64,000 nt of DNA from contig JACVVK020000150.1 in assembly GCA_018292915.2 (NCBI GenBank), forward strand, positions 1,022,501 through 1,086,500, in the 5' to 3' direction. Shown one piece after another: positions 22,226-33,198 of this stretch. Positions within the stretch are counted from its first letter, which is position 1, and each line of letters opens with the position of its first letter. The notes under the pieces are model-generated. The model saw only the letters and a program-made list of their open reading frames with translations. It made no database searches and had not been told where the DNA came from. This stretch comes from Batillaria attramentaria (taxonomy: Eukaryota; Mollusca; Gastropoda; Batillariidae). A program made the position numbers and the translations under genes.

Positions 22226-25200
22226 TTACATTTTAATGATAGTTTGGAATCCAAAACAAAAACAAAAATCTGACCAATTTTTCCATACTTTGAGTTCTTC
22301 TCGCATACTTTTCATTGATCAGTTACTGTCAAGGATGATTCAGTGTTTCGATTTCTGTTGGCGGACTATGAAGTCGTGTATGTGCTGTCTTGAACATTGA
22401 ATAGGCCTAATATGCATTCATCAATGATAATAATAATAATAATAGCATTAATATAGGTGCTTTATCCCAAATATTTGCCACAAAGCGCCGCCAGCTAAAC
22501 CCAACAGGCACGCTCACGTGAATCACACGCATTCTTTCAGACACTGGACATGCTGGACATGAATACAGTACAATCAAGTCTTGCGAAGGGCCAGGTCAAC
22601 AATTTAGGTTTCGGAATTGTAGAATTGCAATCAGTTTCGATTTTTGTGGGCTAAACAGTTATAAAAAAAAGCAGAGGGGGAGGAACGGCGCCACATACGA
22701 GACAGAAAAATTCTTCGCCCCGAGTGGGACTCGAACCTGTCCTCTCGCATTAGTGGCAAAGTCTTAATCACTAGACCACCGACCGCCTCTATGACTAAAT
22801 ATAAGGTTTTCGAGTCCAGGGTCAGTGCATGTACTTGCATAGTTGTGTAATTATGGCTTCATCACTCACCAGAAAGACAGAGCTTGTGTCCGTTGTTGTC
22901 ACACAGGTAGTGACCCTGGTATGAGCTGTCTGCTGGGCGGCAGAACGTATCGCACGATTCTCCGTAGAAATACTTGCTACAGAAAGACGTTACGTTGATG
23001 ACCAGACTGCAAAAAAAGTCGGAAGTTTTACAGTGGCAACGGAAACCAGGGAAGAAGGAACAGTACAGCGCAGCAGACGGAGAGACTATTTCAACACGCG
23101 ACACTGACCCCGTGAACCTGTGTTTGTGAGCATAATCGTGACTTAAGTGAACTTTTGAGTTTGTGGCTTCTGCTTGTTTGTTTGAATTTCTTTGGTATAA
23201 GTAATTTATGTAAACATGAAGGAAGAATATCAAACCCAAAAATCGATAATGGTGAGGGAAACAAAATCGAAGAGCAAAGTTGAATATGAAGCAGCACCCC
23301 GCTGCCCCTGGGAAAATACATGTATAGAATTAACCCGACTGGCTGGCTGGTTGTTTGGCTTCGCTGTGAGCTGAACCCCTACGTAAAGGTGCTGACAATG
23401 ACGGGGCAACGGGGAAAGGCCAGTAAACACTTTTGGCCTCGAACTCACGACCCGACGGGGCGGCATTTACAGTTTAACGTTCTACCAGCTGTCCCAGAAT
23501 GCTCTCTGATCCACAAGACTGTGTTTTACCTGACTACGGGATTTTCAAAGTGATACTGACGCCAGTCCGGAGTGAGCGTGAACAGATCGGTCCAGGTGAT
23601 TTGTAGCGGGAAGTTACCCAGCACGTGACGCACGTCATGGTCCACCTCCAGCACCGCCACCTCCATCGTCAGGTTCTCCTGTAACACGGTCAGGCAGGTT
23701 CTCTCTCTCTCTCTCTCTCTCTCTCTTTTCTGGGGGTCTAGCTTACAATTGTATTCTGTGTAATAGAGCGATTGGTTCAGCCCAACATATTTTAAAATCA
23801 ACGACTGTCTTGATATCTCTTGATATGTCTTGATAAACGGAAGTGCCGACAAACAATGACTACAAGGATGGTGATGATGATAAGAATGACTGAGGAGATA
23901 CACTGTGATTATAATACTAGTTCACTTATCTCTGAACCTGTCGGTAACAGACACTGCGCAACACGTATGTTTTGCAAAAGAAAATAACAATATCAACGCA
24001 CTGACCATAGTGTCGAAAGGAAGAGCAATTAACGAGAATGTGTCGTTCTCCATTTCTCCAATTCGCCGTCCAAAGCTGGTTACCGTGTTGTTGTTGTAAA
24101 TGGTCGAAATGTTGATTGCTAGAAGACACTGGCTGAAACACGTGAAAGCTGTGACACACTATCATTTTTTTCTCTAAGATTATTGTAGCGTCCCTCAATA
24201 TTATATGGTATAAGTTCCTGATGTAATATTATTAATGTAATATCAATATTCCTGATGTATTCATAGTCCATGGTTATTGGTACTAGACTTCACAACAGAT
24301 GCCAACTTATGCAACAGTTGTACTTGTGATCGCGCCTGTTCGCTCTCAAAGTTAGGTAGAGCTGTGAATGCGACTTAAAAGTGTACCAGAGATTGTGCAA
24401 GCCGGCGAACCCTCAAGTTCTCCTACCCAGCGGCCGCAACACTAGCTGACTCCTTGTGGTACTCGTTTCGTATAAAAACTTTGTGTCCACTCAGCGTCAG
24501 CCTGTGAGATGCTATCACTGTGCAGGTGTTTAAGTAGTACGATGTTAGACACTACCAGAAGAGCTCAAAACGATTTGTGAACAAAAACTTGATTGAAAAT
24601 GGGCATGTAACTCTTCTAAATAAAAATAAACTGTTTTACTGGATGTAGATCAAACCTGTCGGCACTACTACTGGAGCGTTTGAAACAAAGAGAGAACGTC
24701 GTGTCACAGTTGTCTGGGGCACAGTCGCCATGAGGCAAGGTGAGGCCGTCACAACATGTCCCGTCAGCCAGCCGACCCTCGTGGTTGGAATAGGACACAA
24801 ACTGCACGGCCACCTTGCGGTTCACGGTTGCCTCACAGGGTGGTACGAGTGCAGCAATGCTCTGTCGAAGGATGAACGCAGTTGCCGTATTATGTCATAT
24901 CATATCGGTGCCATCTTCCACGTCGAGGTTTTTTTAAGGGAGAAAGGGAGAGGGGAGGGGGGCTCGGTCAGAAATTCTCGTTCAAAACATTGTACAATTA
25001 TCACCAAAATTAGCATGCGTTTGCAACTTGAGGATTTGACAGATGGAGGTTTCAGGAATGCCTTAAATGCACTTTATAATGTTGTTGTCAAATGCTATTA
25101 AATGTAGACATACACAGACCTTCACAAAAGAGACATGCAACAAATTACAATACTCACACTTATGAAAACTAGGACGATATGTCGCTTTGCATACACTTTA

Positions 25201-25408
25201 AATCCAAGAGGAAAATTGCGTCAACCTACCGACACTTTTGCTGATAATTGGTTGAAATAATTCGCACACTTTTAATACAGACAGTTACAAATTCTGGATC
25301 CCCTGGATCTTCTGAATGCTGTACTACCAATTATAGTAAAAGACGACTTACCAGAACAGCTATGGTGAGTAACAAGTGCTTGCGGTGGTGTATTTTTCGC
25401 GAGTCCAT
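21480..25408 (-). CDS. DSL-type Notch-ligand-like gene, 3' end unresolved
   Basis: Minus-strand exons are 25352-25408 (ATG, signal peptide MDSRKIHHRKHLLLTIAVL), 24656-24861, 24006-24132, 23530-23678, 22870-23006, 22012-22134 and 21480-21697, with matching phases throughout (1017 coding bases). Exon 2 holds an MNNL-like N-terminus (FVSYSNHEGRLADGTCCDG). Exon 5 holds a DSL domain (CSKYFYGESCDTFCRP ... GHYLCDNNGHKLCLSG). Exons 6-7 hold one EGF module (CVSAPCQNGGTCTPLLNN) and then a Ser/Thr/Pro-rich mucin-like stalk. These are the receptor-binding parts of Delta/Jagged ligands, but only one EGF repeat is present and no transmembrane segment was found before 21480. It may be a secreted or incomplete ligand. 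Confidence 0.85.
21786..21925 (+). mobile_element. tRNA-like SINE, variant
   Basis: An A-box-like GTGGCTGAATTGGCTGAGCG and a B-box-like GGATTGAAATCCC are followed by GAGCCAAAATTTGCAC and a T-rich body. It is a diverged relative of the SINE at 2442 and lies within an intron of the DSL gene. Confidence 0.55.
22172..22224 (+). repeat. (TG)n microsatellite
   Basis: About 26 TG units lie in the intron before the EGF exon of the DSL gene. Confidence 0.95.
22418..22548 (-). mobile_element. Dispersed repeat with GCGGCGCTTTG tail and (ATT)n end
   Basis: On the minus strand it reads GAATGCGTGTGATTCACGTG, then GGCGGCGCTTTG, then TAAAGC and an (ATT)n tail. It shares this 3' half with the longer copies at 37839-38075 and 41713-41952, so it is a 5'-truncated retroposed repeat. 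Confidence 0.7.
22655..22800 (-). mobile_element. tRNA-derived SINE, second family
   Basis: On the minus strand a tRNA-like head shows A box TGGTCTAGTGATTAAG and B box GGTTCGAGTCCCA, followed by GGGGCGAAGAATTTTTCTG and an A/T-rich end. It differs from the SINE family at 2442. Confidence 0.65.
23372..23515 (-). mobile_element. tRNA-derived SINE copy
   Basis: On the minus strand, GTGAGTTCGAGGCC (B box) precedes GGCCTTTCCCCGTTGCCCCG, matching the body of the SINE at 2442. The A-box half is degraded. It lies in an intron of the DSL gene. Confidence 0.65.
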
Positions 25409-26341
25409 TGGCAATGGTCTCCTGGTCTGCAGCAATGGACAGACGAACAAGATGCGTAGTAATCATACACGCCACTAAACTGTGACTGTGCGCACATATT
25501 TCTTATATACAGTGTACCCTAGAAGAACCTCCAATTCATCATGCTGGTTTCCAGTAAAGGCAGTGATCAGTGACGGACAGTGCTTTGATCAAATCTCAGT
25601 CAAGTGATGCCAGCACTGAGCGCACGCCGTATATACCTGGAGATTGATCCAAAGAACTGACGGTCTTGAGGTGACATTTCGTATTGACGTTCAAGGGGAT
25701 GATCAGGAAAGTCAGATAACGGAGCCTGTGTGAGTGTTTGCTGATATGGGCTTCTAGCACTAGGAGTAAAGTCTGCATTGCAGTATTTTTTTTTTTACCC
25801 CTCAGAAGGAAAAGAAGAAGAACTTGTGAAGAAGTTTAAAAGGACTCCTCGCACCTCGCAACTTACTTGTATAAGGCGTTCAAACGTAGAGATACTATTC
25901 TCAGTTGATTATGTCTGTTGTTTCCTGCAGTACTGATGTACGTGTGCATACTGCACATGTGACTGTAAGTGTTATGTGATTTTTGTCGTATACATGTATA
26001 CCCATACCCATCAACCTTTGCATGGGCCCAACGGCCTAAACTAATTCAATTCTGTTCTGTTCAATTCAGTTTATTTCTCTCTCTCTCTCTCTGAGCGTCT
26101 CATGCACACGTTTCGAACACTCGCCACCAAATCATGTCACTTTATCAGTATTAGTATGACATGTTTACTGACTTTCAACTGTGCGCAAAGAAAGGGTTTT
26201 TATCTATCTTAGCCAGCATTTGTGTCTGTCCTGTAAATCGCCAGCGTGTGATGATTACCAGAGATCGATATAGGTTCTAAAATTCAATGTTTGGTCTCAT
26301 TTTCGTTCGTTTTATCTGTAAGATCCGCAAATATTTTACAG
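25409..26341. other. Intergenic, no gene seen
   Basis: This holds the 5' flank of the DSL gene and the 3' flank of C1q gene 2. Only a (CT)n run near 26076-26093 stands out. Confidence 0.4.
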
Positions 26342-27344
26342 TTACGATTCGAACAGCAGGACGCCGCTGAAGGAAGTCCAGTGGTTGCCATAGAAACCGG
26401 AATCTGCCTCGGCCTTCAGCCACACGATATCACCTCGGGTCAAGGTCACGATAACGTGGTTAGTGTTGGTGTCGGGATGATCAAGGTCACTGGAGGTCGC
26501 CACAGCTCCGATCTCCCTCTGCACCATAAGGGTCAAGGTTGCCAGTTTGCCGCTGGGAGCGTTGGCGCCAACAGTAACAAGAAACAGGTAGGTGCCAGAA
26601 ACAGGGGCGGTAAATACGCCTGACGCTGGGTTGTAGCTATCGCCCTTGTTTGTGATGACTTCCCCAAGGATGAGCTGTCCGGATGTTGTGACAACCGTGG
26701 AGTTGTGAAGCCAGGCGTGAAACGCCACTGGATTGTGTAACTCTGGTGACAAAGTTTGAAGAAGCTTAAATGGTCGACTGTGGCTCTTTGAATCTTGATT
26801 GCGGCAGTTGGTTTGTTTGTCGCCTGTTTGGTTGCGGTGGTTGGCAGATTGAGTGCCTACCTAGTAGTAGTAGTGGTGTTAGTGGTCAAACCCGCAGCTC
26901 TTGTCTCTGATCCAGCGTACTGCAGTTTGACAAAGATGATTTGCAAGGATGTGTACACGAAAAGACAATTTAGTAACCTAGACTTTCACGGGGCGAATGG
27001 CGATTGTGAGTGTACAACTCCGTTAAATGTGAACCCAGTACAGCAGGGACCCAGGATCGTAACTTACCGTCACGAAAGGGCTGATTCTCGACCATCTGCT
27101 TCAGAGCAGCATTTTGGGCTCTGGCCTCCTCCAGTTGTCCCGTGAGCGTCTTGTAACTATCCTCCAGCTCCCCCAGACGGTCGGCCAGTTGAGTGACGAT
27201 CACCTCAAGAGGAGACTGTCCCACCTTGGCTTCCTCCACTACCCCTCCCCCGCCCTCTGCTGACACCGGCACTGAACAAAGCGTCCACGTTGTCAGTAGA
27301 AACATTAAGAAGGACACTTTCGAGAATGAATGGTGGACATCCAT
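26342..27344 (-). CDS. C1q-domain protein gene 2
   Basis: There are two minus-strand exons, 27068-27344 (ATG) and 26342-26742 (TAA), joined in phase 1, giving 225 aa. Exon 1 encodes a signal peptide (VSFLMFLLTTWTLCSVPVSA) and a short coiled coil (VIVTQLADRLGELEDSYKTL). Exon 2 encodes a full C1q domain from PVAFHAWLHNST to SFSGVLLFES. It is likely a secreted trimeric pattern-recognition protein. The donor CG/GTAAGTT and acceptor TTTGTCACCAG are good. It is close kin to C1q genes 1 and 3; all three keep the phase-1 intron between coiled coil and C1q. Confidence 0.9.
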
Positions 27345-28048
27345 TTTCACTCCGCGCGGACAATGCTTAGTAGCTGTAATCTTAGTAGCTGTACACCTGT
27401 ATTTCACCGGTGTACTTTACGGCCACAGGCTGTCAGTGCAAAAATAATCATATGGCACATCTGTACGGGATTTGGAAAGGACAACGGCGACACATATATG
27501 TGAAAGTACTTTGTGGTCTGATAAGTACCATCAGGTGAGAGCCGACGGCCTTATTGATATAAACAGGACGTGATGGTGTACTTTTAGAACTACCTCGTTA
27601 CCTTTCGATGAAGCCGGTTTCATTTTCCTCATGTTTATCCATGTATTGAAGGTTAAAAAAAGCACTACTGTTGCATTCACTTTAGCTTGGAGGTCATCCC
27701 CATTTGGTTAATTTGAATCTCCTGTTTGGTGTTGCTGATGGTGGTGGTGTTGCTGTTGGTGGTGGTGTTGTTATCTTCATGGATGCTTGTTGTGTGCTTG
27801 TCTGAGGAATGCTGTTCAGTTCACAGTTCGTCTCAGGGTCTCCATCGTCAGCTTGAGTTGCTCAGGTCAAGTCAGGCCGCGTAGTAAGCTTCTGGTGTTT
27901 TATCATGATGAAACTGGTTATCAGTATAAGTTCTTTCATGATATCTATACGATGACACAGAACCATCACTGAACACGCGCGTTTACGATAACGATCGGTC
28001 AGTACCAGTACGTGCGCACCGGTGGCAAACAAACGGTGACTGCTGACA
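27345..28048. promoter_or_regulatory. Shared 5' region between divergent C1q genes 2 and 3
   Basis: Seven hundred bases separate the start codons of two head-to-head C1q genes. A bidirectional promoter is plausible from the arrangement alone. I saw no clear TATA box. GT-rich short repeats lie near 27730-27775. Confidence 0.35.
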
Positions 28049-29024
28049 ATGTATGTGCCGAGAATGTCGCTGCTGCTGTTTCTACTAACAGTCTGGACAC
28101 AGTGTCAGGTGCCAGGGTTAGCTGAGGATGGGGGAAGGGGGGTGCAAGTGGAGATGGGGTCTTCTGCACTGGAGGCGAGTATCAGTCAACTTGCTGACCG
28201 TCTGGGAAAACTGGAGGATGACCGCAAGGTGCTCACGGGACAACTGGAGGAGCTGAAGATGGAACATTCTCAGCTACGAGATAAACTTTCGAGACCGCCC
28301 GATACTCAGCGTAAGTACGGGTGACCCATTAGGTGTTGTTTTGACTGGGTTTTATCCCCCGTTGATTTGATTTGTTTTTACTTTTGTTTGGGTGTTTACT
28401 TATTTATTTATTTATTGTTTTATGTCGTTTTGTTTTGGTGCTGCTTGGTGTTTGGGGTGTTTGTTTGTTTGTTTGTCAGTTGTTGTCACTGAGCCTTTTG
28501 TTATAGTCTTTCAGTGGTCAGTGTTGCGGTTTTAGTTAGCTTCGTTTGAAGCTGACTTTTCAGTATGTAGAAATAAGAAAGTAAAATTACGTGACAATCG
28601 CCTGGAACACTTTTTGTTTGTTTTGTCAGCACGGGTAGCATTTCACGCCTGGCTTGGTACCAGCCCCATCTACGTCACACCTTTCAGTCGACTCATTCTA
28701 CGGGAAATCACCACCAACGTTGGGAGTGCTTACAACGCCACCACCGGCAAGTTTGTCGCCCCTGTTCCTGGCGTCTACCTCTTCATCGTGACCACAGCCG
28801 CCAACCCCTTGAACACCATTTTCGCCGGCCTGCAGGTCATGGTGGATTATGCCGAGGTGTCTTACGTCACATCACGTGACTATTATCACCCGGACACGTG
28901 TACCAATCATGTGATCGTGTCCCTGAAGGCGGGTCAGGGCGTGTGGCTGTACTTGTATGGAATGTCGTCTTTTGCTGGTGACCACCACACCACATTTAGC
29001 GGAGCGCTTCTCCACCAAAACTGA
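28049..29024 (+). CDS. C1q-domain protein gene 3
   Basis: There are two plus-strand exons, 28049-28310 and 28630-29024, joined in phase 1 (donor GC/GTAAGT, acceptor TTTTGTCAG), giving 218 aa. The start may be 28049 or the in-frame ATG at 28064, which begins the signal peptide more cleanly (MSLLLFLLTVWTQCQVPGLA). A coiled coil (SALEASISQLADRLGKLEDD) precedes a C1q domain from RVAFHAWLGTSP to TFSGALLHQN. It is a secreted C1q-domain protein and forms a divergent pair with gene 2. Confidence 0.9.
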
Positions 29025-29509
29025 AACTGTTCGATCCTTAATGAAATACTGGCAACAGATTTGCCGAGAGACCGGCCACTGGAACTAAAAGTCAGTTGTA
29101 GTTCAAGTTTCCTGCAGTGCCAATCAAAACCGTGGCAATCATGATTACTGAATTTGTGCCTGTCATGATCACTCAGTACACTTTTAAATCATAACCTGTT
29201 ACAGTTGCTTATTTGCGTCTGACAAGCATCAAACAGACAACAAAACCAACACATGTGATGCAGTAAGTTCTTGTTGAAAAACAACGTAGACTGTATTGAT
29301 AGTTCTGATTTTCTAGTTTTAGAACATCTCAGAAAGAAAAAAAAATCTTGTGTGTGATTAAATGAACCGAAAGCAAAAACAGCGATTTGCTCTGAGTGTT
29401 AATGTGTACACAGTAGATGTTTCCGGCGTCACTTCTGTAGTGGCCATATACATCGGACCTAAAAGGCCTGCCCGTATCAACCGCAAAACACGTGTACAAT
29501 AATATTAGA
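29025..29509. other. 3' flank of C1q gene 3
   Basis: No gene seen. The sequence is unique and A/T-rich and runs up to the inverted-repeat element at 29510. Confidence 0.4.
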
Positions 29510-30461
29510 GAAACATAGAAACGTTCGTCGGCCGATCTTCGCCGTCGGCGTTTGACGTCACGCACCCGGCACGCCCGTACCACGCCGACGCCGAGGGATG
29601 CGTTTGGAACATAGCAATCGTTCGGTGTTCGTCCAGTTCGCGCGCAGAATGTTCTCCCCCCCCCCCCTCCCACCCCCCCGATTGATGTCCCTTCGCAGAT
29701 TTGGCGCAAGGCGCACTTGTCCAATGGCATAAAAAGCACACATCTCCAAGATCTAGGGACCGCTGTCAGCTTTGCTTACTTCCCCTATACTGACTTTCAA
29801 ATTGACCTGACTGATTAACTGTGGGGAAAAAAGTCAAGTAAGCTTGCATTCCTGCTCGTAGTTAACATACATCCGAAAAATTGAATTCCTTGAACTGTCA
29901 CGCTACGAGTAATCTGCATGCATCATGATCAGCATGTACTGTGTGGTGTGTAGTACATAGAACCAACTTGAGACGTGCCGGTATACTATTCGCTTCATAA
30001 CTTGAACACATGCAGTCCACAACTTCGACAGTGCTAAAAAATAGTACAGCGCCAGAGGAAACACTTGAAGAAAGCACTTAAGACTTGTTACTTTCAATAA
30101 GTACATGTAAAATCGCCTTCGTCGTTAACGTTTGCAAGTTGCACTAGGATGTAAACAACACAGCGAGATGGCTCCAAATGGTAGGTCTCTTTGGAGACTG
30201 AGTGCTCGTAATTCACGGCTTATCAGTTCTCATAAATGTGCAAGACAACCGTGAATATGTTTAAAAATCATCAAATTATGTTGTCATTGTACTTACCGCA
30301 GTAGCACGGGCAGAAAAAGGGGCCGAAAAAGCGCACTTTTCACGACGAAGATCAGAACCTTCGTCCGTGTCAAAGTTCACGCGCTTGCGCGCTCGAGGCA
30401 ATGCTAAAAATAAAGGGGAATCCCGAAGGCGAAGATCGGCCGACGAACGTTTCTATGTTTC
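29510..30461 (+). mobile_element. Inverted-repeat DNA element, family copy A (952 bp)
   Basis: Terminal inverted repeats of 34 bases begin GAAACATAGAAACGTTCGTC at 29510 and end with the complement at 30461. The interior right half (30140-30430) matches the left half of copy B (33216-33530) in reverse, and its left 150 bases match copy B's right end. No transposase was seen. It looks like an internally deleted, non-autonomous DNA transposon. Confidence 0.8.
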
Positions 30462-30654
30462 CTAAATGACAAGTAATGATAATCATCAAGTAAACACGGT
30501 ATTTTTATTTTCACTGCTTGTTTTGTTTTATTTCGTTGTGTTCGCCGTTTTGAGTGGTAAACTCCACGTTGAATGCCGTACTGAGAAATGAACCGATACT
30601 GACAGGTTTGCCGGTATGTCTTGTTATCATTTGAAGCGCTGTCAACTAAGAACG

Positions 30655-30825
30655 GAAGACGGGGTGGCTGAATAGTAGAGCCAATGCTCGGGTCCTGAGT
30701 TCGTATCCCGGCTGAGTGGAGCCAAATGTTTGTGCTGGCTTTTTCATCGTTGCCCCGTCTTTGATATCCGGGCACCTGCATGTGGTGGAAAAGGACGTTT
30801 AAACTCCCAAACACCCACCAACCCG
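30655..30825 (+). mobile_element. tRNA-derived SINE copy
   Basis: GGGGTGGCTGAATAGTAGAG and a B-box-like GAGTTCGTATCCC head precede the same body as at 2442 (GCCCCGTCTTTGATATC, then GGAAAAGGACGTTTAAAC). Part of the anticodon arm region is deleted. Confidence 0.75.
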
Positions 30826-31149
30826 TGCTGTCAAAAGACTGACGCGATACCCGGGGCGAGGCGTGTGCCGGCATTTTATTTGCACCAAGCAGATAGGTCA
30901 CAGGCGGGTCTGATCGCACAAACGGCTTGCTCTGTTACTGATCCTCTACACTATATTTAGCTTCTGGGTTTTACCCCCGGTGGTAACCGAAAGTTGTGTC
31001 ACGGCGCCATTTTGTTTCATTGCTTGCGATAATTCAGCCGGGTCGACAAAAACAACTGCAGCCGCCGCTTCAGTTAGACGGAGTGACTGAGAATGTCACA
31101 GCCTGATGAGCCGACGACAGAACACATACTAACAAACACAGAAACTGAC

Positions 31150-32071
31150 AAAACGGCAAAACCCTTTCGCCGAGTCTGACGACACGACAGATGTAACGTT
31201 TTTCGTTAAAGAAGAAAAGTTGCACTTCAGCAGAACGTTACCGGCTCGCACTGGTGGTTTCTCCGGTTTTCAAGAGGATGTTTGCCGCAGATTTTAAAGA
31301 AAAGAATGCTGAAGACGTTCCACTGCCCGGCAAGGCTCTTGAGGACAATGATGGTGGTGTTTCGATCTGGAACAGATTCACCCTGATCACTATCACAAGC
31401 CGGCGATTACAGGTTACCACTTTCTCTCTCTCTCTCTCTCTCTCCTCCGAGTCTCTCTCTTAGACTCTCTCATTTTAAGTTTCTTCGAATGGGTCTTCTA
31501 ACGTCTTTTTCTGAAGTTCATAATTGCCAGGTGTAGTATATATACGACAGCTAAGCCTCGGCTGTAAGAACTGAGCAACAACGTCTGCACTGACAGAAGC
31601 TCTAAAAACATTTCGAGTCATCTCTCTCTCTCTCTCTCTCCAGATAAAACACTTCAGCAAATTCTACCGCTAAACAGAGGAGTATCAGGCTGAACCTGTT
31701 CGCAGAAAATGCAGCCAGTACACCCCGGCGCTACCCAAATCCAAATGGCCATTTTAAGGAAACATCTTCCGGACGACCAGCTTCTCTTATACCTGTGGAT
31801 GTGTGAGCAGTACCGCCTAACGGAGCACCGGAACCGACTGCTGAACATCGGTGTCAAGAAACGGGCAACGGAACTACAGCAAAGCAAGTTGTTCATGTCA
31901 GTGCCGTTGTCTGTCAGAAGTGAGCTTCTGGAGAAACGTTGTTTGAAAATTGAATCGTTGATAGATTCTTTTAATCTTTATTCGGCAAATTGTGCCTGTA
32001 GTAAAACTGCGTCGTGCAGATTCTGCTTGACAGGAAAATGCGAGTCACTCGCGCTCGATGACCGAGATTAA
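31150..32071 (+). pseudogene. Decayed BTB-domain protein gene
   Basis: Pieces of one BTB protein appear in order but in different frames: DVTFFVKEEKLHFSRTL (about 31190-31240), VSPVFKRMFAADFKEKNAED (31257-31316), a short IHPDHYHKPAIT piece (31377-31412), KTLQQILPL (about 31646) and LLLYLWMCEQYRLTEHRNR to SVPLSVRSELLEKR (31780-31940). A possible intron with a (CT)n tract lies at 31413-31643. At least three frame changes separate the pieces, so no full BTB product can be read. BTB proteins commonly act as Cullin-3 adaptors. Sequencing errors could explain one shift but hardly all. Confidence 0.75.

Positions 32072-33198
<1,127 letters not shown>

Noticed and set aside
29329..29749. Minus-strand frames with Gly-rich segments
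   Set aside because: They fall in the terminal repeat and C-rich part of a transposon; no homology features.
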